A stretch of 64,000 bases of DNA from the NCBI RefSeq assembly GCF_014193695.1, contig NZ_JACHZR010000001.1, forward strand, positions 781,309 through 845,308. Reading direction: 5' to 3'. The notes under the pieces are model-generated. The model was not told the origin of the DNA. It did not search any database and saw only the letters and a list, made by a program, of their open reading frames with translations. This DNA is from Rhizobium sp. BK316 (GTDB taxonomy: Bacteria; Pseudomonadota; Alphaproteobacteria; Rhizobiales; Rhizobiaceae). The translations under genes and the position numbers were made by a program. Below, piece by piece: positions 17,132 through 26,425 of the stretch (positions are counted from its first letter, which is position 1; every line of letters starts with the position of its first letter).

Positions 17132-18168
17132 GTGGCATCACCCTTCGGGACATCAGAAAGTCCTATCCCGGCGGGCCGGAAGTCCTGCACGGCGTCTCCA
17201 TGGATATCAGATCTGGCGAATTCATCGTCATCGTCGGCCCGTCAGGCTGCGGTAAGTCCACCCTGCTGCGCCTGATTGCCGGCCTGGAACGCTGCAAAGA
17301 GGGCGATATCGAGATCGGCGGCCAGCGTGCGAATGATCTTGCCCCGCAGGACCGAGACATCGCCATGATCTTCCAGAACTACGCGCTTTATCCGCACATG
17401 ACGGTGCGCGAGAATATCGCCTTCGGCCTGGAACTGCGCGGCATGCCGAAGGCCGAACGCAATGTTCGGGCCGAAGGCGTGGCCAAGACGCTCCAACTCG
17501 AACCCTATCTTAACCGAAAGCCGGGCGCGCTTTCCGGCGGCCAGCGCCAGCGGGTAGCGATGGGCCGCGCCATGGCGCGCAACAGCTCCATCTTCCTGAT
17601 GGACGAGCCGCTGTCGAACCTCGACAATGCGCTGCGGGTCGCCATGCGCACCGAGATCAAGGAACTGCATCGCCAACTCGGCGCCACCATCGTTTACGTC
17701 ACTCATGATCAGACTGAGGCGCTTTCGCTCGCCGATCGGATTGCTGTCATGAAGGACGGCGACCTGCTGCAGTTCGACACGCCGGAAGCAATTTACGATC
17801 GGCCGCAGAACCGTTTCGTCGCAGGCTTCCTCGGCGTTCCCTCAATGAATTTCCTGCCTGTCGAACATCTGCCCGGCTGGCAGGGCCGGCTGGGCCTGAC
17901 GGCAGGGCTCAGGCCCGAATCCATGGCGATATCAGCCGAAAAACCGCATGAGCCTGCCCTGCCTGTCCGCCTCATGCTGTCGGAGATGACGGGTTCTGAT
18001 ATCATTCTGCATTGCGACAGTCCGGCCGGACGCATCACGCTCACCAGCCCACGCAAGGACGTGCCGCGCCATGCCGACAATTTCTGGGTCATGTGCGACC
18101 TTGACCAGGCTGTGTTTTTCGATAACCAGAGCGGGAGCCGCGTCGATCTTTCATCCGGAGATCGTTGA
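17128..18168 (+). CDS. ugpC: ABC importer ATPase, UgpC-like (MalK family)
   Basis: A 346-residue ATP-binding subunit. Walker A is GPSGCGKST (near residues 36-44), Q-loop QNYALYPHM, signature [14 protein letters not shown], Walker [13 protein letters not shown] and the H-loop THDQ. A C-terminal MalK-type OB domain follows (TAGLRPESM). It overlaps the phosphodiesterase gene by four bases and overlaps the next regulator gene. It powers the UgpBAE-type importer. Confidence 0.9.
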   Translation: MSGITLRDIRKSYPGGPEVLHGVSMDIRSGEFIVIVGPSGCGKSTLLRLIAGLERCKEGDIEIGGQRANDLAPQDRDIAMIFQNYALYPHMTVRENIAFGLELRGMPKAERNVRAEGVAKTLQLEPYLNRKPGALSGGQRQRVAMGRAMARNSSIFLMDEPLSNLDNALRVAMRTEIKELHRQLGATIVYVTHDQTEALSLADRIAVMKDGDLLQFDTPEAIYDRPQNRFVAGFLGVPSMNFLPVEHLPGWQGRLGLTAGLRPESMAISAEKPHEPALPVRLMLSEMTGSDIILHCDSPAGRITLTSPRKDVPRHADNFWVMCDLDQAVFFDNQSGSRVDLSSGDR

Positions 18169-19112
18169 ATCTAGAAGCCGCTGGCCGGGTCAAGTTCGCA
18201 AGCAGCGCCGCAAGAAGTGATGCAATGGAAAGACAGAACGAAATTCCGCAACTTCTCGGCGATCTTATCAGCCGCAACTCGACAAAGCTCACCGAGGCTG
18301 ATACCCGCCTTCTCGATGTGATGATGCAGGATCCGATCCGCGCGGCAATGGAGAACGGCAAGGCCGTCTCCTTCCGTGCCGGCGTGCATCCCGCCTCGGC
18401 CGTGCGGCTTGCGCGCCGTCTCGGTTTCAAGGGTTATCCCGAATTCCGGACCTTCCTGCAGGCAAGCCTCATCGAAGGCGGCGGCGATTTTGAAAGCCCG
18501 GCTGCACGCATGGCCGCTCGCCTCGTCCAGGCGGAAGAAGGCGGCGTACTCTCTTCCGTACTCGACAGCGAGATTGCCGCGCTCCAGCAGGTGCGCAACG
18601 CCGTCGCCGATGCCAATGTCAGAGGATTTTCGGAGATCCTGCGCGATAGCCGTCGCGTTCTCGTCTTCGGACGCGGCCACTCCGCCGCTCTCTCCTCGCT
18701 GATTGCCCTGAGGCTCAATCGCTCCGGCTATCCGTCGGTCGATCTAGCAAGCCAAATGCATCTGATCGCCGAAGCACTGGCAACGTTGGGACCTGGCGAT
18801 GTCGTCTGGCTGCTCGCCTTCCGTAAGGCTTCACCGCTGATCCATCAAATCAGGGAGATTGCAGCCGAAAGAGGCGCCAAAGTCCTGGCGCTCACCGATC
18901 TGCTCAGCGCGCGCATCGATCCTGTGCCCGATTGCCAAATTTCGGTTTCCCGCGGTGAAGCGGGTGAATCCCAGTCGCTCGTCGTTCCGATGACGATCGC
19001 CAATGCGGTCATTCTCGATCTTGCGGCCATCGATGACGGACGTTCGCTGCGCGCGCTCAGCGCCTTCAAGGCTTTCCGCGCGGATTGCGGTCTGTCGCCG
19101 GTCATTCTGTGA
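18165..19112 (+). CDS. RpiR-family transcriptional regulator (HTH plus SIS domain)
   Basis: A 315-residue regulator. The N-terminal helix-turn-helix includes the [20 protein letters not shown] segment. A SIS sugar-phosphate-binding domain follows ([24 protein letters not shown], then [16 protein letters not shown]). RpiR proteins sense phosphosugars; being last in the Ugp-type operon suggests it controls that operon in response to glycerol-phosphate or a related compound. The TTG at 18165 overlaps the ATPase stop and has GGAG four bases upstream; an ATG at 18225, giving 295 residues, is an equally possible start. Confidence 0.82.
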   Translation: MNLEAAGRVKFASSAARSDAMERQNEIPQLLGDLISRNSTKLTEADTRLLDVMMQDPIRAAMENGKAVSFRAGVHPASAVRLARRLGFKGYPEFRTFLQASLIEGGGDFESPAARMAARLVQAEEGGVLSSVLDSEIAALQQVRNAVADANVRGFSEILRDSRRVLVFGRGHSAALSSLIALRLNRSGYPSVDLASQMHLIAEALATLGPGDVVWLLAFRKASPLIHQIREIAAERGAKVLALTDLLSARIDPVPDCQISVSRGEAGESQSLVVPMTIANAVILDLAAIDDGRSLRALSAFKAFRADCGLSPVIL

Positions 19113-19159
19113 CTATAGCCATCTGTTGCCTATAATCATCAAGATGATGATCGAGCACT

Positions 19160-19187
19160 ATTTGGGAGACATTTCTGTCTCCCAAAT
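19160..19187. terminator. Hairpin between convergent rpiR-type gene and minE
   Basis: A perfect 12-bp stem (19160-19171 with 19176-19187) and TTTC loop in the 89-base gap between two convergent genes. The outer ends are AT-rich, so each strand ends in AAAT, but no long T run follows. Likely a bidirectional terminator. Confidence 0.6.
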
Positions 19188-19201
19188 GATCTGTTCAAGC
19201 A

Positions 19202-19459
19202 TCAGGCTGCCCGAGCGGCCTTGGCGGGAATCTCTACATCGATTTCGAGGATCGAGACGTTTTCGCCGCGATCGATTCTAATCTGCAGACGGTCCCCTTC
19301 GATTTCGACGTGTTTGGCGATAACCGCAAGGATTTCCTCTCTGAGAACGGATACGAGATCCGAACCGGGAGACGCGCGTTCATGCGCCAGAAGTACCTGC
19401 AGACGTTCGCGCGCGATCGGTGCAGTTTTCTTCTTCTGAAAGAAATCGAATACGCTCAT
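19202..19459 (-). CDS. minE: Cell division topological specificity factor MinE
   Basis: An 85-residue MinE. The N-terminal membrane-targeting and MinD-binding region [20 protein letters not shown] and [14 protein letters not shown] are followed by a short topological specificity domain. It stimulates the MinD ATPase and drives MinCD oscillation that keeps the division site at mid-cell. Its start overlaps the end of minD by 4 bases. Length and motifs are normal. Confidence 0.95.
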   Translation of the reverse strand: MSVFDFFQKKKTAPIARERLQVLLAHERASPGSDLVSVLREEILAVIAKHVEIEGDRLQIRIDRGENVSILEIDVEIPAKAARAA

Positions 19460-20271
19460 GCTGCCCTCCGTCCGAAGATCTTGCCGAACAGACCGCGCTT
19501 CTCGCCGGGTATCGTCACCGGGAGAACCTCGCCATTCAGGCGACGGACCGCCTCAAAATAGGCTTTTGCGGGCGCGCTGTTCTGGTCCGCAAGCGTTACC
19601 GGAGCGCCGAGGTTGGACGCGCGCAGCACATCCATGCTCTCCGGGATGATGCCGAGCAGCGGGATCGACAGGATCTCGAGCACGTCATCCACCTTCAGCA
19701 TGTCACCGCGTTCGGCGCGGGTGACATCATAGCGGGTGAGAAGCAGGTGCTTTTCAATGCGCTCACCCCTCTCCGCCTTTTCCGTCTTGGCGTCCAGAAG
19801 GCCGATGATACGATCGGAATCGCGCACCGAGGAGACTTCCGGATTGGTGACGACGACGGCGATATCGGCATGGCGCATAGCCAGCGTTGCGCCGCGCTCG
19901 ATACCAGCGGGACTGTCGCAGATGACCCAGTCGAAATGCTTCTTCAGCTCGTTGATGACGCGCTCGACGCCTTCTTCGGTGAGGCAATCCTTGTCGCGGG
20001 TCTGGGATGCCGGCAGAAGGAACAGCGTTTCCAGCCGCTTGTCGCGGATCAGCGCCTGGGTCAGCTTCGCGTCGCCCTGAATGACATTGATCATGTCATA
20101 GACGACGCGACGTTCTGCCCCCATGACGAGATCGAGATTGCGAAGACCGACGTCGAAGTCAACGACGACAACCTTCTCGTTCCTCTGCGCCAGCGCTGCC
20201 CCCAACGCTGCAGTCGAGGTTGTCTTGCCAACGCCACCTTTACCCGAGGTTACAACAATGACCTTTCCCAT
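19456..20271 (-). CDS. minD: Septum site-determining ATPase MinD
   Basis: A 271-residue deviant Walker ATPase. [12 protein letters not shown] near residues 10-21 is the P-loop with the signature lysine. Switch regions [17 protein letters not shown] and [15 protein letters not shown] are intact, and the C-terminal amphipathic helix ([14 protein letters not shown]) provides membrane binding. The ATG at 20271 follows GGAGAGGG; a reading from 20289 would swallow that site. It recruits MinC to the membrane. Confidence 0.96.
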   Translation of the reverse strand: MGKVIVVTSGKGGVGKTTSTAALGAALAQRNEKVVVVDFDVGLRNLDLVMGAERRVVYDMINVIQGDAKLTQALIRDKRLETLFLLPASQTRDKDCLTEEGVERVINELKKHFDWVICDSPAGIERGATLAMRHADIAVVVTNPEVSSVRDSDRIIGLLDAKTEKAERGERIEKHLLLTRYDVTRAERGDMLKVDDVLEILSIPLLGIIPESMDVLRASNLGAPVTLADQNSAPAKAYFEAVRRLNGEVLPVTIPGEKRGLFGKIFGRRAA

Positions 20272-20301
20272 ATCCCTCTCCTGTTTCAACCATTCACCCT
20301 G

Positions 20302-21045
20302 TTAAATCAGTCGCGACGCCATGATCGCGTCGTTCTCAAGCCATAATTGCGCGGACTGACCGCGCAGCTCGGCCGGCAGGTCGTCGGCCGTCTTGTAGAT
20401 TCCATCGATTGCCAGAAGTTCGGCCTCCAGCTTGCGGCAAAAGATGCGCGCCGCCGAGTTGCCGACCGATCCGGCAAGCGCCCGTCCACGAAGCGCGCCG
20501 TAGATATGGATCGAGCCGCCGGCGATCACCTCGGCACCCGATGCGATGGACCCGATGACAGTCACATCACCTTCGGGAAAGATGATCGACTGGCCGGAAC
20601 GCACCGGCTCATGCAGCACCAGCGACGACACAGGGGCGCGGACAATCGGTGCAGCAATCTCCTGCACCTCTGCCGGCTTCGCCTTACGCGACGCCTGCCC
20701 TTCGGCCTGGACCTCTGCTGTCGGCACGTCCACATCCGCTGCCGGACGTCCGCCAGCCATACCCGGCGGCATGCTGGCGTCGAGCTGCGACGGCCGCGCG
20801 CCTTCGATGCCCATCACCCTGACATTGCGCTCACCGAGAGCCTGAACCATCGCCTTCAGCGCGGCACGGTCCAGCGAGAGCTCGGTGACGTCCAGAACAA
20901 CTGGCCTACCGAGGAAGAACCCGGCAGAGCGAGCAGCGAGGTCGTCGAGACGAACGAGCCAGTCCTCGAACGGCAGATCGGGCGTCAGCACGACTGCAAG
21001 AAACGATCTGCCTTTGATACGAATGGAGCGTGCGTCGGTTAACAC
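20302..21045 (-). CDS. minC: Septum inhibitor MinC
   Basis: A 247-residue FtsZ inhibitor. The N-terminal domain (RSIRIKGRSFLAVVL) inhibits FtsZ; a Pro/Ala-rich linker spans about residues 95-145. The C-terminal beta-helix (FPEGDVTVIGSIASGAEVIAGGSIHIYGALRGRALAG) binds MinD and carries the RALAG-type surface. The GTG at 21045 is the only start in this frame after the upstream stop; the ribosome site is weak. Two CtrA-type boxes lie just upstream, and a third imperfect one overlaps the start codon. Confidence 0.93.
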   Translation of the reverse strand: MLTDARSIRIKGRSFLAVVLTPDLPFEDWLVRLDDLAARSAGFFLGRPVVLDVTELSLDRAALKAMVQALGERNVRVMGIEGARPSQLDASMPPGMAGGRPAADVDVPTAEVQAEGQASRKAKPAEVQEIAAPIVRAPVSSLVLHEPVRSGQSIIFPEGDVTVIGSIASGAEVIAGGSIHIYGALRGRALAGSVGNSAARIFCRKLEAELLAIDGIYKTADDLPAELRGQSAQLWLENDAIMASRLI

Positions 21046-21059
21046 GTTAGTAAACTTGG

Positions 21060-21074
21060 TTAATTTCGATTTAA
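21060..21074. promoter_or_regulatory. CtrA-type box 1 upstream of minC
   Basis: TTAA at 21060-21063 and TTAA at 21071-21074 with exactly seven bases between. This is the full CtrA site of alphaproteobacteria, 15 bases before the minC start. Bound CtrA here would sit on or near the core promoter of minCDE. Confidence 0.65.
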
Positions 21075-21094
21075 AAGCTTTAGCTGCTTCATGG

Positions 21095-21110
21095 TTAACA
21101 AATCGTTAAC
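21095..21110. promoter_or_regulatory. CtrA-type box 2 upstream of minC
   Basis: TTAA at 21095-21098 and TTAAC at 21106-21110 with seven bases between match the consensus TTAA-N7-TTAAC in full. The centre is 35 bases from box 1. MinCDE is a known CtrA target in Sinorhizobium meliloti, which supports the reading. Confidence 0.7.
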
Positions 21111-21358
21111 ACGAGGTCGACGGGACCAAAAAATGGCCCTCCGAAACAGCGGCGACCCGTTCACCGAATTTCGCACCTCATGCCAGTTGCAGCTTAGGTT
21201 CTTCCAAAAAAATCAGAGCTTTCCTCGATTTCACACGCAATAGGAAACGGGAAGATCGTCCTTCGAGCGAAATGCCAGCTCTTGCTAAAATCGCATGTTC
21301 GCCCGCAGAGTAATGCTACCAGTATGATGGACTCACAATCAGAGCATTCGGAAAAGGA

Positions 21359-21988
21359 ATGACCAGCTTTTTGATCACAGGGCCGGAAACGGCCACCTTC
21401 ACGATCCTCCTGGCTCATGGCGCGGGCGGGGCGATGGATTCTGCGTCGATGACGGATCTATCGAAAGCACTCGCAGACGGCGGCTTCCGGGTAGCGCGCT
21501 TCGAGTTCGCCTATATGGCGCAGCGTCGCCTGACTGGAGCGGTCAAGCCTCCCCCGCGTGCCGACCACCTGCTCGATGAATATCGCACGGCGATCAGCGA
21601 ACTAAACGCCGGCAAACTCATCATCGGTGGCAAGTCGATGGGAGGCCGCGTTGCAAGCATGATCGCCGATGAGAGTTTTGCGGCGAAGAAAGCCCGGGGC
21701 CTGCTTTGCCTCGGATATCCGTTTCACCCGCCGGGAAAGCCGGACCAACTTCGCACCGCGCATCTGGAAGGCCTGCGCATGCCCACACTGATCTGCCAGG
21801 GAACGCGTGATCCCTTCGGATCAAGGGAAGAGGTCGCATCCTATAAGCTCTCAGGTGAGATTGATCTGCTCTGGCTGGAAGATGGCGACCACGATCTCAA
21901 GCCGCGAAAGAAGATCTCCGGATATTCCGCAGGCGACCATTTGCGGCGACTGTCCGAGTATACGGTAGCTTGGGCAATGCGACTGTAG
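21359..21988 (+). CDS. Alpha/beta hydrolase of the KANL3/Tex30-like family
   Basis: A 209-residue cytosolic hydrolase. The triad can be read as Ser93 in GGKSMGGR, Asp151 in GTRDPFG and His178 in EDGDHDLKPRK; LAHGAGGAMDS near residue 18 is the oxyanion region. Homologues are common in bacteria but lack an assigned substrate. The ATG at 21359 has GGAAAAGGA directly upstream. It stands alone, divergent from minCDE. Confidence 0.75.
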   Translation: MTSFLITGPETATFTILLAHGAGGAMDSASMTDLSKALADGGFRVARFEFAYMAQRRLTGAVKPPPRADHLLDEYRTAISELNAGKLIIGGKSMGGRVASMIADESFAAKKARGLLCLGYPFHPPGKPDQLRTAHLEGLRMPTLICQGTRDPFGSREEVASYKLSGEIDLLWLEDGDHDLKPRKKISGYSAGDHLRRLSEYTVAWAMRL

Positions 21989-22183
21989 CGAACGGACCAA
22001 CGCTCGCCGCACGCGACATTTCTTCCCATATCAGCCGCTTCCTCAAAATTTAATCTTATTCAGTAAACACTTTTAAAAGTTTGCTTGGTCGAATGCCGCC
22101 TCGCGCATCAGCGCAGAAATCAGTTCCTGAACAAAGCGGTTCTCAATTGAACACGCGCTTTGTCATCCGGCGGGAAGTCAATC

Positions 22184-23452
22184 ATGGGCGCGATCGAAGG
22201 CAGGAAGATTGATGGCAATCTTTCCATCTATCTTGATCTGCTGCGACTAGGCGCAGCCGTCGTCGTATTTCTCTCCCATGCGCATGTTTTCCTGCTCCCC
22301 TCCATCAAGATCGGCCCTCTTGGTTGGGGGCGGGAGGCTGTGGCGGTCTTCTTTGTTCTCTCCGGATTTGTCATCAGCTATGTCGGACGGGTGAGCGAAA
22401 AGGAATGGCGCATATACCTCGTCGCCCGCCTCGCTCGAATAATGCCTGTTGCTCTGCTGGCAATCGCGGTGATCTTTGCGGCCGACAGCATCGGAATGCA
22501 CCTCAATGCCTCTTATTATGATGTCATCAACACCGGATTTTTCACTCCGGTATCAGTCGAATCGGCACTGGCTTATGTGACCTTCACGAACCAATTGTGG
22601 TTCGCACATGTCGTTTTTGGCAGCGGCGAACCATACTGGTCGTTGGGTTTCGAAGTTCAATACTACCTGTTTTTCGGGCTGTTCGCCTTTTCGCCGCGGC
22701 ACGCGAAAATCCCGTTGCTGTGCCTCTGGGCCGCTGTCGCCGGCCCGAAAATCCTGATGTATATGCCGCTGTGGCTCATGGGCTGGTTGACGATGAAATG
22801 CGTCATCGAACGTCCGCCATTTCGGCGCCCCATCTCCATCGCGATGATCGTCGTATCGCTCGTGCTGTTCTTCAGCCTGAAATTTTTCGCCGATCGCACT
22901 GCGACCAACATGTACGAGACCTGGTCACTGTCTCAGGAAGCGATCAATTTCGTCTACTTCAACCTCATCGGCGTTGCCGTGGTCCTGCACCTCATCGGTG
23001 CGGCATCGTTGCTCTACCAGGCTCCGGTACTGTTCGAGAAGACAGGCCCGGCGATCAGATGGCTGGCTGGCGGCAGTTTTACGCTCTATCTTGTCCACCA
23101 GCCGCTCATCCTCATGTGTGCGGCCTTCCTGCATCCGGTGGAGGAGCATGTTCCGATGGCGGCTGCCCTGCTCGTCGCCTGCTTCGTTCTTTGCTTCCTG
23201 TTGGCAGAGGTAGCGGAACGCCGAAAGAAGTTCTTCGCCTCACTCATCGTAAGTCTGCTACCGGTGCTATCGCGAACGGGCCAGAAAACACGCGTCAATA
23301 TTGCTTCTGACACCGCCTCCTCAGGCGATACAGCACCGGCGACTTCACAGCTCATTCGAGTTCTCGAGGAAATGCAAAACGCTCTCGATGGAGAGGAAAA
23401 AGTGGGCGGCGTTCATGATGCACAACCTAGCGACCGCGCATCGCGGGCTTGA
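22184..23452 (+). CDS. Membrane acyltransferase 3 family protein (OafA/ExoZ type)
   Basis: A 422-residue integral membrane protein with about ten helices. The N-terminus LDLLRLGAAVVVFLSHAHVF holds the catalytic-type His of acyltransferase-3 proteins, followed by GREAVAVFFVLSGFVISYV. Such proteins O-acetylate exopolysaccharide, lipopolysaccharide or Nod factors. The ATG at 22184 is preceded by GGCGGGAAG; a TTG at 22160 is less likely. The C-terminal 50 residues are polar and cytoplasmic. The acceptor cannot be told, though the window carries several polysaccharide genes. Confidence 0.8.
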   Translation: MGAIEGRKIDGNLSIYLDLLRLGAAVVVFLSHAHVFLLPSIKIGPLGWGREAVAVFFVLSGFVISYVGRVSEKEWRIYLVARLARIMPVALLAIAVIFAADSIGMHLNASYYDVINTGFFTPVSVESALAYVTFTNQLWFAHVVFGSGEPYWSLGFEVQYYLFFGLFAFSPRHAKIPLLCLWAAVAGPKILMYMPLWLMGWLTMKCVIERPPFRRPISIAMIVVSLVLFFSLKFFADRTATNMYETWSLSQEAINFVYFNLIGVAVVLHLIGAASLLYQAPVLFEKTGPAIRWLAGGSFTLYLVHQPLILMCAAFLHPVEEHVPMAAALLVACFVLCFLLAEVAERRKKFFASLIVSLLPVLSRTGQKTRVNIASDTASSGDTAPATSQLIRVLEEMQNALDGEEKVGGVHDAQPSDRASRA

Positions 23453-23515
23453 GCGATCGAACCTCCAACGCCTCTCGGATCGCCTGATCTGATGCACTCG
23501 CAACCATCTTCCACC

Positions 23516-23710
23516 TCAGTGAACACTCGGGAGCTTCACCGCGGAGGCGAAATCCTCCGCCACCAGTTCGCTAATCGCGATCAATGTTTCCTCGATCGTA
23601 AAACCGGAGGCGACAGTCGCCTCGATCAGATCCTGCAGATCCGGTCCGATAGCCTCACGGCAATCGTCAAGCCTGTCGTCGGAAACTGTCAGACTACGCA
23701 ACTCTTCCAT
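23516..23710 (-). CDS. Small uncharacterised acidic protein
   Basis: A 64-residue protein (MEELRSLTVSDDRL... to AVKLPSVH). The ATG at 23710 follows GGAAAGGGAC, a good ribosome binding site; the open frame continues upstream but without coding character. It is mostly helical and rich in Glu, Asp and Leu, with no membrane segment. I do not recognise a family. It is convergent with the acyltransferase gene. Confidence 0.55.
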   Translation of the reverse strand: MEELRSLTVSDDRLDDCREAIGPDLQDLIEATVASGFTIEETLIAISELVAEDFASAVKLPSVH

Positions 23711-24290
23711 GATGTCCCTTTCCAGAATAGTGAGCCGGAATAGCCGCCGACATATTGCGGCGGCGCTGTTATTTATCAGCCTGTGGACGGCGCGGCGTCT
23801 TGCGGCTGGCAGAAGCCCTTCGCGCTTCCGCTGGCATCCCTCGACACTCATTCTGCGCGAATGGCGCAATCGAAGGGCAGCCTTAGGTGAAACGATCAGA
23901 GGGTCGCGCTTTGCGATCACGCTGCGCCAGCGCAGCGGCAATCTATGCTGAACCAGCCACTGGTCGATGTTTGCGAAAGTCTTGGCCGACCGCGCATCCT
24001 CTCCTCAAGAGGAGATCCTGTGGTCTTGTGGGTCCCTGCCCAGCCGATACGGGCGATCTCACGTAAGTAAGAGCGATATGGCGGTCATGCAAGGCAGCGC
24101 GGTCCGCCTCAACAACAGGCCAACGGGAACTTTCTGAAGCTACGCACATTCCATTCGCCGAGTGCGGGCCGTGTCAACCGGACGCGACAGGGATGGCGAA
24201 CATGGCGATTTTTCCGGTTTCCCGCCATGGCTAACGAAATGGCAGACGAGCACCCGACCTGTCCGGTCCGCCTCGCCGTCTGGAGGTCGA
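23711..24290. other. 580-base stretch without a supported gene
   Basis: Lies between the divergent starts of the small acidic protein and the exonuclease. Several open frames exist but none has both a ribosome site and protein-like composition. A short perfect inverted repeat (TCTCCTC-AA-GAGGAGA, 24000-24015) is present. No promoter motif stands out. Confidence 0.4.
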
Positions 24291-25088
24291 TTGAAAATAG
24301 CCACCTATAATATCAACGGAATCATCGGCCGCCTTCCGATACTCCTGCGATGGCTGGAAGAAGATGCGCCAGACGTCGTCTGCCTTCAGGAACTGAAGAC
24401 TTCCGATGATAAATTCCCGCAACGGGAGATCGAACGTTCAGGCTATTGCGCCGTTTGGCATGGTCAAAAAAGCTGGAATGGTGTGGCGATCCTTGCGAGA
24501 GACGTTTTGCCGGTGCTCACGCGGCAAGGTCTGCCGGGAGATCCGGACGACAGCCACAGCCGTTACATCGAGGCCGCCATAAATGGCCTGTTGATCTGTT
24601 GCCTCTACCTTCCAAACGGCAACCCTGCACCCGGCCCCAGGTTCGACTACAAGCTGCGCTGGTTTGATCGACTGCATCAGTATGCCGGAGAGCTTCTAGA
24701 CCTCAAAGTTCCGACCCTGCTCATCGGCGACTTCAACGTCATGCCGACAGACATGGATGTCTATTCCCCGGCACGATGGCGCGATGATGCCTTGTTCAGA
24801 CCCGAGGTCAGAAAAGCCTATGCCAGGCTGGTTCAACAGGGATGGACGGATGCGCTTCGCCACCTTCACCCGAACAAGCGGATCTACACCTTCTGGAAGT
24901 ACTGGAGAAACTCATTCGAACGGGACGCGGGACTGCGGATCGACCATATTCTTCTCAGTCCCGACGTCGCTGGACATCTTCGCTCTGCCAGCGTTCGGCG
25001 CAATCCGCGGAGCTGGGAGCATACGAGCGATCATGCGCCCGTCATGATTGAGCTCGACCTGCCTTACGCGACCGGCGGGAATCGGTAA
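24291..25088 (+). CDS. Exodeoxyribonuclease III-like endonuclease/exonuclease/phosphatase
   Basis: A 265-residue member of the ExoIII/AP endonuclease family. KIATYNINGI at the N-terminus, the metal ligand Glu in VVCLQELKTSD, the LLIGDFNVMPTDMDVY motif, RIDHILLSP and the final SDHAPVMIEL are all in place, so DNA 3'-5' exonuclease or AP endonuclease activity is expected. The TTG at 24291 has GGAGG five bases before it, and matches the family N-terminus; a longer reading from 24162 does not. A second, chromosomal-type XthA is usual in rhizobia, so this may be a paralogue. Confidence 0.85.
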   Translation: MKIATYNINGIIGRLPILLRWLEEDAPDVVCLQELKTSDDKFPQREIERSGYCAVWHGQKSWNGVAILARDVLPVLTRQGLPGDPDDSHSRYIEAAINGLLICCLYLPNGNPAPGPRFDYKLRWFDRLHQYAGELLDLKVPTLLIGDFNVMPTDMDVYSPARWRDDALFRPEVRKAYARLVQQGWTDALRHLHPNKRIYTFWKYWRNSFERDAGLRIDHILLSPDVAGHLRSASVRRNPRSWEHTSDHAPVMIELDLPYATGGNR

Positions 25089-25338
25089 ATCCACAAGTAT
25101 AGAGCGCCGGCGAAACCTCTTCGTCCGCACGATCGGGAAAGAGTTGGCGGCGCATGCGATCGAGGGCCTCTGCTTCCTTGCGCGTTCTTGCAAGCAGATC
25201 GGTGGTGACATCACCGTAGCGTAAGCCATCCGCCGGGGCGACGCCGACAGTACCGCCGCTCGACAGGAAGTCACAGAAGGATCGCACCGATCGAAGACGC
25301 GTGGTGATCTCGATATAGTAGCTATCGTGTCCGGCCAT
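25042..25338 (-). CDS. Small uncharacterised protein, convergent overlap with ExoIII-like gene
   Basis: A 98-residue protein starting MAGHDSYYIEITTRLRSVRSF at the ATG at 25338, with AGGGAG six bases upstream. The middle (TTDLLARTRKEAEALDRMRRQLF) is a charged helix. Its last 47 bases overlap the 3' end of the exonuclease gene in antisense. No family recognised; composition is protein-like, so I keep it with caution. Confidence 0.5.
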   Translation of the reverse strand: MAGHDSYYIEITTRLRSVRSFCDFLSSGGTVGVAPADGLRYGDVTTDLLARTRKEAEALDRMRRQLFPDRADEEVSPALYTCGFTDSRRSRKAGRAQS

Positions 25339-25489
25339 GCTCATCTCCCTTCGCTCTCAAAGGTTAACGCGCACTGCGTCAATATGATGGCACTATTCGC
25401 GCCTTTCAGCGGTACCATACCGAAAGCACCGCGTCATGATCGCGGCCATTGGTTATCGCGCCCGCACAGGACGTTATTCTCTTTTGGAA

Positions 25490-25514
25490 GGAACATTCAC
25501 CCGCCGACCGCCTT
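25490..25514 (+). promoter_or_regulatory. EcfG-like promoter with one mismatch
   Basis: GGAAC at 25490-25494, 16 bases, then CCTT at 25511-25514 (consensus CGTT). It lies 23 bases upstream of the ATG at 25537. One mismatch and close spacing make it a weak candidate. Confidence 0.25.
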
Positions 25515-25536
25515 TGTCCCCTCAAGGAGAATTGCC

Positions 25537-26091
25537 ATGGCCAACGCTCGGACCACCTTCCATGAAGTCATCTCGGAAATCGAGGTGCTCGCGACTTCGA
25601 ATGCAACAGACCATTCCGGTCGCTGGACGGTCGAATATCTCACTCGACGCGAGATCTTCTATCAGTTTTCGGGAAATCGCAGTCTCGAAGGCGGGGATGC
25701 GACCGGGCATCGGTTTGACGGTACACGCGATACACTGACGGCCTTGCCCGCAAATCTGCTCGTTCCCGCCATCGCCGACTTCGACAACAATACGATCATG
25801 GCCTTCTACATCGGAGCAAGCACGTCGGTAGCGGCAATCGCGCGGGAAGCAGTCGATTGCTCCGTGCGGGCGCCGGAGGTCCTGCTGGTGGACATCACCA
25901 TCGATGACGAAGATCTGCTTGCAGACACAAGATCCCTGACAAGATTGGCATTCGTCGGGCTCGATGCCAATGAAGGATGGTCGCCGCTTGTTCCATGTGC
26001 AGACGTCCTGAGCATCAGCGACATGCTCCATCCGTTCTGGTGCCACGGCAGACAGGTGGCGCGAAGAGGTCTACTGCAGATCAGGATCTGA
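25537..26091 (+). CDS. Uncharacterised 184-residue protein
   Basis: Starts MANARTTFHEVISEIEVLATSNATDHSGRW at an ATG with AGGAG upstream. It is soluble, acidic and has a central stretch VLLVDITIDDEDLLADTRSLTRLAFVGLDANEG that looks like a folded alpha/beta core. No membrane segment or known motif. The EcfG-like sequence upstream and neighbouring small genes with similar promoters suggest a general-stress role, which is inference. Confidence 0.6.
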   Translation: MANARTTFHEVISEIEVLATSNATDHSGRWTVEYLTRREIFYQFSGNRSLEGGDATGHRFDGTRDTLTALPANLLVPAIADFDNNTIMAFYIGASTSVAAIAREAVDCSVRAPEVLLVDITIDDEDLLADTRSLTRLAFVGLDANEGWSPLVPCADVLSISDMLHPFWCHGRQVARRGLLQIRI

Positions 26092-26139
26092 CGAGCGATG
26101 TCGCGCCAACGGTTCAACGTCCTGCCGCTGGTCCTGTTT

Positions 26140-26164
26140 TGAGCGACCGCCGGATCGTCGCTCA
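26140..26164. other. Hairpin between convergent small genes
   Basis: TGAGCGAC at 26140-26147 pairs with GTCGCTCA at 26157-26164 around a 9-base loop. It overlaps the stop codon of the minus-strand small gene. A T run precedes it on the + strand but none follows on either strand, so terminator function is uncertain. Confidence 0.35.
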
Positions 26165-26425
26165 GTCAAATAATTCACCCCGTCCAATCTGTCCTTGCTT
26201 CGCATCGATATCGCTGATTGCCGGATCGTCAGCGGGATCCGGGTCACTGGTGTTTGCGTCTTTGAGAGACCGCGCTGCCTCAAAGAGCGCCACAGCCATT
26301 TCATCCGCGCCCCAACCCGCGGCATTAGCATCGGCGATAAGCGCCTCCAGGGCAACGCGGGCGGCATCGGTCGCTTCCTGAAAACGACGGGTGGGATCAT
26401 TGCTTGTCGGTACTGGAAAATTCAT
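26162..26425 (-). CDS. Small uncharacterised protein
   Basis: An 87-residue acidic protein beginning MNFPVPTSNDPTRRFQEATD, with a central Ala-rich helical part (AARVALEALIADANAAGWGADEMAVALFEAARSL). The ATG at 26425 follows AAAGGAACGG; an upstream in-frame start at 26452 would cover that site. The C-terminal tail is rich in Asp and Pro. No function assigned. It resembles the many short helical proteins found in rhizobial stress regions. Confidence 0.6.
   Translation of the reverse strand: MNFPVPTSNDPTRRFQEATDAARVALEALIADANAAGWGADEMAVALFEAARSLKDANTSDPDPADDPAISDIDAKQGQIGRGELFD

Larger units (their letters stand above)
21046..21358. other. Divergent promoter region of minC and the alpha/beta hydrolase
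   Basis: 313 bases without a gene. The half next to minC is AT-rich and holds two perfect TTAA-N7-TTAA boxes plus TTAA-N7-GTAA at 21039-21053 over the start codon. The other half shows only the GGAAAAGGA ribosome site for the gene at 21359. Confidence 0.6.

Noticed and set aside
23709..23951. An 80-codon plus-strand frame with a hydrophobic start
   Set aside because: No ribosome binding site, Arg-rich shadow composition, and its start overlaps the supported small gene on the other strand.
24000..24015. TCTCCTC-AA-GAGGAGA inverted repeat
   Set aside because: Short, in a gene-poor stretch and without a T run or promoter context; too little to claim a site.
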